A DNA stretch of 64,000 bases from an uncultured Kineothrix sp. (GTDB lineage: Bacteria > Bacillota > Clostridia > Lachnospirales > Lachnospiraceae): contig CAJUSR010000010.1 in the NCBI GenBank assembly GCA_910588855.1, forward strand, positions 62,001-126,000, written 5' to 3'. Both the position numbers and the translations under genes were made by a program. The notes below the pieces were generated by a model. It made no database searches and was not told the origin of the DNA. It worked only from the letters and a program-made list of their open reading frames with translations. This document shows positions 51,690 through 59,379 of the stretch, piece by piece (position 1 is the stretch's first letter; every line of letters starts with the position of its first letter).

Positions 51690-52616
51690 ATGAAAAAAAT
51701 TTTGATAGTTGGTAGTTTGAATATGGACTGCGTAATAGAAACGCCTCATATCCCCCGGGCAGGGGAAACTATCTCCGGGCGAAATGTTGTATTTACTCCG
51801 GGAGGAAAAGGAGCCAATCAGGCATATGCAATCGGAAAATTGGGCGGCAGCGTAAAAATGCTTGGAGCCGTAGGAAAAGACAGTTTCGGACAGACGCTTA
51901 AAAATAATCTCGCAAACGTAGGCGTAGATGTGTCGGAAATATCTGTCCTGGAACATGAGCCCACGGGCCAGGCATTCATTTCCATTGACGACGAAGGGGA
52001 AAACTCTATTATCATTATTCCCGGGGCAAACGGTGCCTTAACCCCGGAATTAATAGGAAAAAAAGAAGAATACCTGAAAAAAAACATAGAAAACAGCGAT
52101 ATTATAGTTATGCAGCTTGAAATCCCTCTGGAAACGGTAACATATGTGAAAGAGCTGGCAGCTTCTTTCCAAAAAACTATAATTGTAGACCCCGCCCCTG
52201 CCGTTACCGACATTCCCGACAGCTTCTGGAACGGCATAGACTACATTAAACCCAATGAAACAGAATTATCTATTTTGACCGGTAAGCCAACAGGCACACG
52301 GGAAGAAATAATAGAGGGAGCCAAAAGTATGCTCCACAAAGGCGTACGCAATGTTATCGCAACAATGGGCGGCAAAGGCTGCCTGCTTGTAAACAAGGAC
52401 TCCACCCAGTTTTTTGAATCCCGCAGCGTAAAAGCCATTGATACTACTGCGGCTGGCGATTGTTTTACCGCCGCCTTCGCCCTGGCACTTGCGGAAGGGA
52501 AAAGTTGCCAGAAGGCAATCGCTTTCGGCCAGGAAGCTTCCGCCATTGCAGTAACAAGAAAAGGCGCCCAGGCGTCCATTCCAAACCGGCAGGAAATAAC
52601 GGAAACTTCATGTTAA
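51690..52616 (+). CDS. rbsK: Ribokinase
   Basis: A 308-residue PfkB-family kinase that phosphorylates ribose or a related pentose. Motifs: GSLNMDCVIETPHIPRAGET, the family GGKGANQAYAIGKLGG box (about 36-50), and the PfkB signature TTAAGDCFTAAFALALAEGK with the catalytic Asp (about 250). The GxGD region is intact. It lies downstream of deoR, so it probably shares its regulation, and supplies the first step for any ribose released by the ARH-family enzyme (inference). Confidence 0.94.
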   Translation: MKKILIVGSLNMDCVIETPHIPRAGETISGRNVVFTPGGKGANQAYAIGKLGGSVKMLGAVGKDSFGQTLKNNLANVGVDVSEISVLEHEPTGQAFISIDDEGENSIIIIPGANGALTPELIGKKEEYLKKNIENSDIIVMQLEIPLETVTYVKELAASFQKTIIVDPAPAVTDIPDSFWNGIDYIKPNETELSILTGKPTGTREEIIEGAKSMLHKGVRNVIATMGGKGCLLVNKDSTQFFESRSVKAIDTTAAGDCFTAAFALALAEGKSCQKAIAFGQEASAIAVTRKGAQASIPNRQEITETSC

Positions 52617-52670
52617 AGTAAACCGTTGTCCGTTTCACAGCCCATTTCCAACCTCTTCTTTTCCAGGCAT

Positions 52671-52758
52671 AAAAGCAGGGCTAAATGATACGCCTTGAAA
52701 ACAGTAAATATTTCTCTGATATTCCAGGCATAAATTCATTTAGCCCTATTGCTTTTTT
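52671..52758 (+). terminator. Long-stem terminator after rbsK
   Basis: AGCAGGGCTAAATGA (52674 on) pairs with TCATTTAGCCCTATTGCT (52738 on, with a bulge) and is followed by TTTTTT. It encloses about 50 nt in which a 13-nt word TTCCAGGCATAAA repeats at 52661 and 52722. It lies 55 nt after the rbsK stop. Confidence 0.75.
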
Positions 52759-52890
52759 AACCAGCATTTTAATATTTTAACCTAAAACCTCAAATGTAGC
52801 CTGAACACAGCCGGAAGACTTACGCTTTCCGATACATGATATCATAGCAAGCCGCCCTGATAGGCAGGGGATAATGATAATATTGTCAAT

Positions 52891-53580
52891 TCAAACTTTA
52901 AACCGATATCCAACTCCCCATATTGTCTCTATATACTGCGGCTTGGCCGTATCAAATTCTATCTTTTCTCGTATCTTTTTAATATGAACCGTTACGGTAG
53001 CAATGTCACCGATGGAGTCCATATCCCATATTTCCCTGAACAATTCTTCTTTGGTAAAAACATGGTTCGGATTCTCTGCCAGAAAAGTCAGCAAATCAAA
53101 TTCCTTTGTGGTAAAGGTTTTTTCTTCCCCGTCCACATAAACCCTGCGGGCTGTTTTATCAATCCTGATACCCCTTATTTCCACGATATCGTTTGCTTTC
53201 TGTGTAGACCCTACCAGCCTGTCATATCTTGCCATATGCGCTTTTACCCTGGCAACCAATTCGCTGGGGCTAAAAGGCTTCGTCATATAATCGTCAGCAC
53301 CCAGACCCAAACCCCTTATTTTATCAATATCATCTTTCTTGGCTGAAACCATAAGGATAGGGATATTTTTTTCCTCCCTTATCTTTTTGCACACTTCAAA
53401 ACCGTCCATCTCCGGAAGCATCAAATCCAGAATAACTAAGTCAAAATTTCCATTTAAAGCTTTTTCCAACCCTTTATTGCCGGTATGTTCAATCTCTACT
53501 TCAAAATCGCTTAATTCCAGATAGTCTTTCTCCAAGTCCGCAATCGCTTCTTCATCTTCTATTATTAGTATCCTGCTCAT
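52891..53580 (-). CDS. OmpR/PhoB-family response regulator
   Basis: A 229-residue regulator. The receiver domain (1-118) holds the phospho-acceptor in LVILDLMLPEMDG, with the acid pair IEDEEAI and KPFSP. The C-terminal winged helix has KTARRVYVDGEEKTFTTKEF and the recognition part ATVTVHIKKIREKI, ending WGVGYRF. It sits upstream of the histidine kinase gene on the same strand, separated by 101 nt. It resembles VanR/SaeR-type regulators of the cell envelope, but no target gene is adjacent. Confidence 0.95.
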   Translation of the reverse strand: MSRILIIEDEEAIADLEKDYLELSDFEVEIEHTGNKGLEKALNGNFDLVILDLMLPEMDGFEVCKKIREEKNIPILMVSAKKDDIDKIRGLGLGADDYMTKPFSPSELVARVKAHMARYDRLVGSTQKANDIVEIRGIRIDKTARRVYVDGEEKTFTTKEFDLLTFLAENPNHVFTKEELFREIWDMDSIGDIATVTVHIKKIREKIEFDTAKPQYIETIWGVGYRFKV

Positions 53581-53681
53581 GTCCTACACCCTTTCCCAAT
53601 TCTTTTTCGCTTAACCCTTTTATTCCTCTCTATTATTGCCGGCCGTAAACTAAGAATTATTCTTACAGCCGGTTATTAAAC

Positions 53682-55157
53682 TTATTCCGCCATTTCACGG
53701 TATTTCCTGAAGACGAAATGGAGGCATGTGCCTTCCCCCTCTTTGCTTGTAGCCCATATATATCCTCCGTGGTCTTCTACAATCTTCTTTACAATGGACA
53801 GCCCAATTCCGCTGCCCCCTTTTGAAGAATTGCGGGATGCATCCGTACGGTAAAACCGTTCAAATATATTAGGCAAATCTTTAGCGGCAATCCCTCTTCC
53901 ATTATCTTCTATTTCCACCCGGATGGAATCTACTTCATCCAAAATACGGATATCGATAACCCCTTTTTCTTTCTCCAGGTATTTCACGCTGTTTCCTATA
54001 ATATTGTTAATTACCCTCTTAAGCTGTTCCGGGTCCGCAATTATCATTGCATCCGGTGAAACCAGGTTCGAGTAATTCAATTCGATATTCTTTGACTCCA
54101 AATCCAGCCCTACTTCTTCCACACAATCCCCAAAATAGTCCGCCACATTTAAACGATGGAAATGATACGGAATCCGGTTGGAATCAATGCCGGAATAGAT
54201 TGTCAATTCATTAATCAGACGATCCATATCGTTTGCCTTGTTATAAATCGTCTTAATATACTTATCTACTTTCTCAGGCGTATCGGCTACACCGTCCATA
54301 ATGCCTTCCACATATCCCTTAATTGCCGTAATGGGCGTTTTAAGGTCATGGGAAATATTACTGATTAGCTCGCGGTTTTGCTTTTCATGCTCGAATTTTT
54401 CATCCGTAGACTCCTTAAGCCGAAGCCTCATTTCTTCATAATTCTTATATAATTCTCCGATTTCCCCTTTACTGTCAGTATTCAGCATATACTCAAGATT
54501 ACCGTCGGCAATATTCTTCATTGCCGTGTTCAGCTCATTTACCGGAAGGAAAACCCCCCGTTGAATCCACTGTGTCAACATAAGGCTCGTAAAAACCAAT
54601 ATCACGATAATCGCAATAAACATGTCAACCAGCAATTGCTTGGAAATGAGGGAATTGATTCTGGTAATTATAAAAAAGCTTCCTTCCACTCCATCCGAAA
54701 ACCTAAAGTCAAGCTGTTTTACCAGCTTAGACATATCGTTGTAATAATAACCGGCATCTTCGCCGGCATTTGCATAACCATAGCCAGGCAAAAGATGAAA
54801 AATCTTCCCTGCCGCAGCCTCATTCCCCGTATAATAAATATCATTGCCTTTTCTTACAATAATATAAGAAGCCCTATTTTCTATTTTCTGATTCAAGCCG
54901 GATAAATACTCCCTATCCTCCATCTTTGTTTCGTCCGAAGCAATCTGTTCCTCCACCTCATCAAAAACTTCCTCTGAAATCCTCTCAAAAGCCTGCCCGG
55001 GTTCAGACATCATAGTATAGTCCATATTTATCAGGCCATATTCCCTCTGTGCATTCATCAAATATCCGCCGATACTCATAAATGCTATCATAGTCAGAAG
55101 CAACGGCAAAAGCACAATTGTAAGAAAGGTAACCAATAACCTCGTCTTAAATTTCAT
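53682..55157 (-). CDS. Membrane sensor histidine kinase
   Basis: A 491-residue kinase. Two transmembrane helices (about 8-30 and 175-195) flank an extracytoplasmic sensor of about 145 residues. A HAMP-like linker follows (ELNTAMKNIADGNLEYML), then the phospho-accepting helix NISHDLKTPITAIKGYVEG, and an ATPase domain with N-box VINNIIGNSVKYL, DNGRGI, and SKGGSGIGLSIVKKIVEDHGG. It is the partner of the response regulator at 52891. ATG at 55157 follows GAGGAT. The signal is unknown. Confidence 0.94.
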   Translation of the reverse strand: MKFKTRLLVTFLTIVLLPLLLTMIAFMSIGGYLMNAQREYGLINMDYTMMSEPGQAFERISEEVFDEVEEQIASDETKMEDREYLSGLNQKIENRASYIIVRKGNDIYYTGNEAAAGKIFHLLPGYGYANAGEDAGYYYNDMSKLVKQLDFRFSDGVEGSFFIITRINSLISKQLLVDMFIAIIVILVFTSLMLTQWIQRGVFLPVNELNTAMKNIADGNLEYMLNTDSKGEIGELYKNYEEMRLRLKESTDEKFEHEKQNRELISNISHDLKTPITAIKGYVEGIMDGVADTPEKVDKYIKTIYNKANDMDRLINELTIYSGIDSNRIPYHFHRLNVADYFGDCVEEVGLDLESKNIELNYSNLVSPDAMIIADPEQLKRVINNIIGNSVKYLEKEKGVIDIRILDEVDSIRVEIEDNGRGIAAKDLPNIFERFYRTDASRNSSKGGSGIGLSIVKKIVEDHGGYIWATSKEGEGTCLHFVFRKYREMAE

Positions 55158-55207
55158 TGGTTTATCCTCTATCACTGCTGCTTATCCACAGTGTTTGTTA
55201 TTTTGTC

Positions 55208-55431
55208 CTTTGGACATGTTCTTTCCGCTGGTTGCACACGGTTCGCTTGGGTATTTGTCCTCCCTTTGGTCGGACGCGAACCGGTGCTGATATAATGTCT
55301 ACCGACATTATAACATGTCTTTTGGACATGTTCTTTCCGCTGGTTGCACACGGTTCGCTTGGGTATTTGTCCTCCCTCTGGTCGGACGCGAACCGGCGCT
55401 GATATAATGTCTATCGACATTATATCATATC
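55208..55431. repeat. Tandem 112-bp duplication with dyad operators
   Basis: Two tandem copies (55208-55319 and 55320-55431) differ at only a few bases. Each contains a GGTTCGC..GCGAACC inverted repeat and, at its end, a perfect 8-bp-arm dyad ATAATGTC-NNNN-GACATTAT (55292-55311 and 55404-55423), with TACC or TATC as spacer. It lies directly upstream of the two-component gene pair, so it is probably its control region; on the opposite side lies the PerR promoter. No gene reads through it. Confidence 0.8.
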
Positions 55432-55490
55432 TTCCAACCGGAGATTATAAAAAGAACAAAAGAAACTTATTAAAACTTTGTAAAATGCTA

Positions 55491-55540
55491 TTGACATCAT
55501 GTATATTTTTGCTATAATTAGAAAACAATAATGATTACTA
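55491..55540 (+). promoter_or_regulatory. Promoter and PerR-box-like site of the perR operon
   Basis: Perfect -35 TTGACA (55491-55496) and -10 TATAAT (55513-55518) with a 16-bp spacer. Overlapping the expected transcription start is CAATAATGATTACTA (55526-55540), 11 of 14 informative positions matching the known PerR box TTATAATNATTATAA. Autoregulation by the PerR-like protein encoded from 55561 is likely. Confidence 0.75.
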
Positions 55541-55560
55541 ATTTTATTAGGAGGGTTGAT

Positions 55561-55956
55561 ATGGCTCTGAAATACAGCCGGCAGCGGGAAGTCATAAAAA
55601 CTTTTCTCTGTACCAGAAAAGACCACCCCACGGCTGATGTTGTATATATGAATGTTAGGCAGCAATATCCGAATATCAGCTTGGGAACAGTATACCGCAA
55701 CCTTACTTTGCTTTCCGAAATGGGTGAAATCATGCGGCTGCGCGTAGGGGATGGCGTAGACCATTTTGATGCCGATACTTCTCCGCACAATCATTTTGTT
55801 TGTTCAGAATGCGGAAGCGTCATTGACTTAAAAATGGAAAATATTGATTATATCAAAGAAGCTGCTGAAAAAAATTTTAGCGGACGTATCGACGGTTATT
55901 CCGCTTACTTTTATGGATTATGCGGGAACTGCTGTGGGAAACTGCAGTCATCATAA
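55561..55956 (+). CDS. perR: Fur-family peroxide regulator, PerR-like
   Basis: A 131-residue metalloregulator. It begins ALKYSRQREVIKTFLC, has the DNA-binding helix LGTVYRNLTLLSEMGEI, the metal-site region DHFDADTSPHNHFVC, and the structural zinc CxxC pairs CSEC and CGNC. PerR-type proteins sense H2O2 by metal-catalysed histidine oxidation and repress peroxide defence genes. The next gene, reverse rubrerythrin, is a typical target. ATG at 55561 follows AGGAGG; an in-frame ATG at 55531 lies inside the operator. Confidence 0.88.
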   Translation: MALKYSRQREVIKTFLCTRKDHPTADVVYMNVRQQYPNISLGTVYRNLTLLSEMGEIMRLRVGDGVDHFDADTSPHNHFVCSECGSVIDLKMENIDYIKEAAEKNFSGRIDGYSAYFYGLCGNCCGKLQSS

Positions 55957-55986
55957 AATTTAATGAAAGAAAAGGAGAATACAATT

Positions 55987-56526
55987 ATGAAATTTGTATG
56001 TCAAGTATGTGGATATGTACACGAAGGAGATTCTGCACCGGAAAAATGCCCTCAGTGCAACGCACCGGCTGAAAAATTTACACAGCAGGCAGAAGGCAAG
56101 ACATGGGCTGCTGAGCATGTAGTAGGCGTAGCTCAGGGTTCCAGCGAAGATATTATGGCAGATTTAAGGGCTAATTTTACAGGTGAATGCACAGAAGTAG
56201 GTATGTACCTCGCAATGGCTAGAGTAGCTCACAGAGAAGGTTATCCGGAAATCGGTCTTTACTGGGAAAAAGCTGCTTGGGAAGAAGCAGAACATGCTGC
56301 AAAATTTGCGGAATTGTTAGGCGAAGTTGTAACTGATTCTACAAAGAAAAACCTTGAAATGAGAGTAGAAGCAGAAAACGGCGCTACCGCAGGCAAATTT
56401 GATCTTGCAAAACGTGCAAAAGCTGCTAATCTGGATGCAATCCATGATACCGTTCATGAAATGGCTCGTGACGAGGCTCGACACGGAAAAGCATTTGAAG
56501 GTCTGTTAAAGAGATACTTTGGCTAA
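55987..56526 (+). CDS. Reverse rubrerythrin
   Basis: A 179-residue non-haem iron protein with the domains in reverse order: an N-terminal rubredoxin-like centre (CQVCGYVHEGDSAPEKCPQC) and a C-terminal four-helix diiron ferritin-like domain (FTGECTEVGMYLAMARVAH, KAAWEEAEHAAKFAEL, MARDEARHGKAFEG). Such proteins act as NADH-linked peroxidase/oxidase terminal reductases in clostridia, with rubredoxin as partner. It starts 30 nt after perR, so both share the PerR-controlled promoter. Preceded by AAAGGAG. Confidence 0.95.
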   Translation: MKFVCQVCGYVHEGDSAPEKCPQCNAPAEKFTQQAEGKTWAAEHVVGVAQGSSEDIMADLRANFTGECTEVGMYLAMARVAHREGYPEIGLYWEKAAWEEAEHAAKFAELLGEVVTDSTKKNLEMRVEAENGATAGKFDLAKRAKAANLDAIHDTVHEMARDEARHGKAFEGLLKRYFG

Positions 56527-56564
56527 GAAAAACGCTATAAAATCATTGTGTTTTGAGGATTTTG

Positions 56565-56600
56565 GGGTATGTTGGAGCAATCCGGCATACCCTTATTTTT
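56565..56600 (+). terminator. Terminator of the perR-rubrerythrin operon
   Basis: GGGTATG pairs with CATACCC across a 14-nt loop and runs into TTATTTTT. It lies about 40 nt after the reverse rubrerythrin stop. Confidence 0.8.
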
Positions 56601-56742
56601 GTACAAGCGGTTGTGCCTGGATGTGGTTTTATATCTTTGCTTTTCATTTTCTTTAGAGAAACACACACTTTTAAATGTGGGTTTAAAAAAGTGTCTTCGA
56701 CACTTTATAATTTATGTCCTTCTGGCGAAGGAATTTCCTATA

Positions 56743-56778
56743 AAGTAAAAAAGAGATAAGCATTAACTTATCTCTCTT
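56743..56778 (-). terminator. Terminator of the GyrI-like gene
   Basis: On the minus strand AGAGATAAG pairs with CTTATCTCT over a 6-nt loop and is followed by TTTTTTACTTT. A second small hairpin, AAGTGTCTTCGACACTT at 56688-56704, lies further on. The stretch 56601-56742 has no gene. Confidence 0.8.
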
Positions 56779-56808
56779 AGATATTGCAATAAACAAATAG
56801 GAATTTAT

Positions 56809-57270
56809 TTATAACTTTCTAATCGGAAAAAACATATAATTCTTCCCTGTCTGTGGACAAGTAAAATCGTGAACTGCTCCTACTAATGGAATAGCATTAT
56901 CTTCCAAATATTTTATTACCTCTGAAAAGGTAGAATCATTTTCACATTCTATATAAATATATTCATAGCCAGGAATAATCCATTTTGTCCAACCGTTGGG
57001 GGCTTCTGCATTCTCGTTGCACTCTACCCCAGCAAGATAAAGTCCTTTGTTGAAATCTTCCCACGGATTGAATGAGTGCGAGAAATCAGACATAGTACCC
57101 CATATACCACTGATATTTCCATTCTCATCTTTCTTAGCCAAATGTTGAACTTCTCCAAAGTGAGAATTTGCATCAGCCCATAATCTTTGAATAAAACCCT
57201 CTCCGTCTAAAGTTGAACCCACTTTTCCTATCACAACAAAAGACTCCTTTACACACCTTTCGACTTTCAT
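56809..57270 (-). CDS. GyrI-like / AraC effector-binding-domain protein
   Basis: A 153-residue stand-alone small-molecule-binding domain of the GyrI-like (SOUL/effector-binding) superfamily. It begins KVERCVKESFVVIGKVGSTL, has the acidic/hydrophobic region FNKGLYLAGVEC, then GWTKWIIPGYEYIYIECEND, and the ending NYMFFPIRKL. Family members bind cationic drugs or act as small hydrolases; no DNA-binding part is present here. ATG at 57270 follows GGGAGGAAA. AT-rich surroundings suggest an accessory gene. Confidence 0.8.
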   Translation of the reverse strand: MKVERCVKESFVVIGKVGSTLDGEGFIQRLWADANSHFGEVQHLAKKDENGNISGIWGTMSDFSHSFNPWEDFNKGLYLAGVECNENAEAPNGWTKWIIPGYEYIYIECENDSTFSEVIKYLEDNAIPLVGAVHDFTCPQTGKNYMFFPIRKL

Positions 57271-57414
57271 ATTTTCCTCCCACCAATTACTACTTGCCAA
57301 AATGAATTATACCATAATTTGTTTGATAATAACATTTTTTTGAATAATATTTTTACTTGTCTGTATAATGTAATGTATCATAAGATACTGGATAATTGCC
57401 CATTAGTGATTAAT

Positions 57415-57521
57415 ATAAAGGAGCATTTGCATTAATGTGCGGTGTTCCTTTTTTGTATTGGATAGAGAATATAGGAAAGGAAAAGGGATAAGCAGCAGGA
57501 AAATAAATCCTGCTGCCACTT
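57415..57521. terminator. Two intergenic hairpins
   Basis: A plus-strand hairpin with T-run (AAGGAGCA ... TGTTCCTTTTTT, 57417-57454) and a bidirectional stem GCAGCAGGA/TCCTGCTGC (57492-57517) that would end the minus-strand gene at 57558. No gene is seen in the rest of 57271-57557. The first hairpin has no obvious plus-strand gene to serve, so it is probably left from lost genes. Confidence 0.6.
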
Positions 57522-57557
57522 TTATCATTTCTTTTCATGCCATTCTACAACATTAGG

Positions 57558-57892
57558 TCAATGGTTTTGACAATAATGGTCATCTCCCGAACCATAAGAC
57601 GCATATTCGCAATATAAAGCGTCTATATCACCGCATATTTCACATTCTATTTTTCCTCTACATATATTGCAATATAAAGTTTTAGTATCTTCTTGAGGTT
57701 TATTTTCTTTTGCCTTTTGGCTTTGTATGTGCATATTAGCAAATATAGCAACAATAGAAACAACTGTTACCATACCAACACATAAACTGATTAAAGTAAA
57801 TTTTTTATCTTCTCTTTTGAGCCGACAAAAAATCCACAAATAATCACCACAAAGACAATCACATAATATAAAAACCATTTTCTTCTTTTCAT
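57558..57892 (-). pseudogene. Small two-helix membrane protein with CxxC motifs, apparently frameshifted
   Basis: Two overlapping frames together look like one gene. Frame A starts at ATG 57892, overlaps the previous stop as ATGA, and gives a classical membrane start (KRRKWFLYYVIVFVVIICGF) but stops after 33 codons. Frame B, open to 57558, continues with a second helix (FTLISLCVGMVTVVSIVAIF), then a cysteine-rich tail (CNICRGKIECEICGD). A shift in the GATAAAAAATTT run near 57805 would join them. No function is recognised. Alternatively frame B is itself expressed from ATG 57878. Confidence 0.5.
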
Positions 57893-58068
57893 AATATCCC
57901 TTTTCCTTTCTCCTTTTTCGGACATTCTGTATTTATGGGAATCCGCCATAGACTGCCTTTAGAATCCTGTTCCGCATTTTCTATTATGCCTTGCCTAAAC
58001 CAACTTGCAATAGTGGCTTATGTATAACCCCATTTTTCAGCGGCTTCTTTTGTTCCCATGTACTCCAT
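57889..58068 (-). pseudogene. Small HTH (excisionase-like) protein with internal stop
   Basis: Starting at ATG 58068 the minus strand encodes GTKEAAEKWGYT, then TAA at 58018-58020, then continues in frame as TIASWFRQGIIENAEQDS and SLWRIPINTECPKK to TGA 57889. The whole reads like a 59-residue excisionase/MerR-type helix-turn-helix with one nonsense codon in the recognition helix. It is coupled to the membrane gene at 57892 by an ATGA overlap, so the pair was once an operon. Confidence 0.7.
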
Positions 58069-58185
58069 ATTTTTCTAATCTCCTTGTAATATACTGAATT
58101 TCCCCTTTATATTTTAGAGTTTATAACTCTATCATTCAAGAGTTTGCCGCCTATCGCTTATACTTATTTGGTGAGGTGTTCAACC

Positions 58186-58392
58186 ATGAAATATAATGAG
58201 AGAATAAGGGAAATTAGGGAAGATTCTTCTCTAACCCAACAAAAAGTTGCTGACCTGCTACACATAGGGCAAAGAACATATGCGGATTATGAGAGCGGCA
58301 AAACAAGAATCCCTGTTGCCAAATTTTACAATGTTTCTATGGACTATATCACAGGAGCAAACAATATCAAATCAGAATATCCAAAAGTATAG
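58186..58392 (+). CDS. XRE-family HTH regulator, short form
   Basis: A 68-residue Cro/CI-type helix-turn-helix protein: YNERIREIREDSSLTQQKVA, the recognition part HIGQRTYADYESGKTR, then IPVAKFYNVSMDYITG. Relatives usually have about eight more residues between RIP and FYNVS (a LIKLA-type helix), so an internal in-frame deletion is likely and activity is uncertain. ATG at 58186 has GAGGTG upstream. The hairpin repeat at 58391 overlaps its stop codon. Confidence 0.8.
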   Translation: MKYNERIREIREDSSLTQQKVADLLHIGQRTYADYESGKTRIPVAKFYNVSMDYITGANNIKSEYPKV

Positions 58393-58438
58393 GCAGCAGC
58401 ATTTCTATTTCTATAATGCCGCTGCCTATTGTTTTTTA
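58391..58438 (+). repeat. Hairpin repeat, left copy flanking the toxin-antitoxin pair
   Basis: AGGCAGCAGCATT and AATGCCGCTGCCT form a stem around TCTATTTCTAT and are followed by a T-rich run, so it also works as a terminator. The same 37-nt hairpin with one substitution recurs at 59104-59140. Confidence 0.85.
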
Positions 58439-58541
58439 TTTTGTCTGAGTTATTTCAGCAATTCAAACATATTAAATATTATTTTATTTCCTACCAAAAT
58501 AGTGTATAATACCAATAAACAAGAGAAAAGGAAGTGCAGAT

Positions 58542-58859
58542 ATGAATATAAGACAGCTTCAAACACTATACAATGCTTCTGATTCTAATATAAAATGGGC
58601 AAAGCACTGTTTAGAGCGAATGCAGGAAAGAGATATAAGCATAAGTGATGCGGAATCCTGTTTACAGACAGGAGAAATCATAGAAGATTATCCAGATGAT
58701 TTTCCACACCCCAGTTGTCTTATTTTCGGACATACAAAAGAAAACAAAATATTGCATATTGTTGTTGGTTCGGATAACAGTACTTTATTTTTTATAACTG
58801 CTTATTTTCCAAACATAGATAAATTTGAAAAGGACTTAAAAACAAGAAAGGAGCAATAG
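58542..58859 (+). CDS. DUF4258-type putative toxin
   Basis: A 105-residue protein. The core matches DUF4258: WAKHCLERMQERDISISDAE, then ETG-like GEIIEDYPDD, CLIFGHTKENKILHIVVGSD and FFITAYFPN. DUF4258 proteins have a RelE/BrnT-like small fold and occur as toxins beside YgiT-type zinc-finger proteins. The next gene, 2 nt downstream, encodes such a zinc finger. AAAGGAAG lies before the ATG. Confidence 0.83.
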   Translation: MNIRQLQTLYNASDSNIKWAKHCLERMQERDISISDAESCLQTGEIIEDYPDDFPHPSCLIFGHTKENKILHIVVGSDNSTLFFITAYFPNIDKFEKDLKTRKEQ

Positions 58860-58861
58860 CT

Positions 58862-59089
58862 ATGTGTATGTATTGTAAATGTAAGACCACAATTTCATCT
58901 TTCACAACGCATGTAGTAAATTATAAAAACTGTATTATCATCATTAAAAATGTACCTTGTGAAGAATGTGAACAATGTGGAGAGAAGTATTATTCAAATG
59001 AAGTTGCTAAACAGCTTGAAAGCCTTGTCAATGTTGCTAAACAGCTTATGCAGGAAATAGCCATTATTGATTACTCAAAAGCCGCATAA
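58862..59089 (+). CDS. YgiT-type zinc-finger antitoxin
   Basis: A 75-residue protein with the YgiT/MqsA N-terminal zinc ribbon: CMYCKCKTT and, after a strand, CEECEQCGEKYYSNEVAKQL. The short C-terminal helix (NVAKQLMQEIAIIDYSKA) likely contacts the toxin; no HTH domain is present, so it may not repress transcription alone. It is fused in an operon to the DUF4258 gene with only 2 nt between, and AAAGGAG is the ribosome site. Confidence 0.85.
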   Translation: MCMYCKCKTTISSFTTHVVNYKNCIIIIKNVPCEECEQCGEKYYSNEVAKQLESLVNVAKQLMQEIAIIDYSKAA

Positions 59090-59103
59090 ATAAACAGAAC
59101 AAC

Positions 59104-59150
59104 AGGCAGCAGCATTTCTATTTCCATAATGCCGCTGCCTGTTGTTTTAT
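59104..59150. repeat. Hairpin repeat, right copy flanking the toxin-antitoxin pair
   Basis: A 37-nt hairpin (59104-59140) nearly identical to that at 58391-58427, followed by GTTGTTTTAT. Together the copies enclose a 700-bp cassette. Its right side overlaps the 3' end of the small minus-strand ORF at 59147. Confidence 0.85.
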
Positions 59151-59302
59151 TGTTTGTTTGCATTTTCCGCTATGTAAGTATCTAATCTGTTGATAGCCGC
59201 CTTTATTTCCTCTTGTAAGGCTTGTAGATAGTATTTTGCACTGAATTTAGCTTCTGCCTGTTCTTTGCCTGTATATGCAGCTTCTGCTGCCTTTAAAGGC
59301 AT
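59147..59302 (-). CDS. Small helical protein or gene remnant
   Basis: A 51-residue ORF starting at ATG 59302: PLKAAEAAYTGKEQAEAKF, then YYLQALQEEIKAAINRLDTY, entirely helical and amphipathic. The frame remains open 19 codons upstream (containing KTYLWNEFSRIKC) without a start codon, so it may be the C-terminal end of a larger lost gene, perhaps from a mobile element. No family was recognised. Confidence 0.45.
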   Translation of the reverse strand: MPLKAAEAAYTGKEQAEAKFSAKYYLQALQEEIKAAINRLDTYIAENANKQ

Positions 59303-59379
59303 AATAGGGATTCTGGTGCATTTAATGCGGCTAAATTCGTTCCATAAGTATGTCTTAGATAATGGTATTTAATTGAAAC

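Noticed and set aside
55172..55420. Short ORFs in both directions across the 112-bp tandem duplication
   Set aside because: They repeat the same translated unit only because the DNA is duplicated; no start site.
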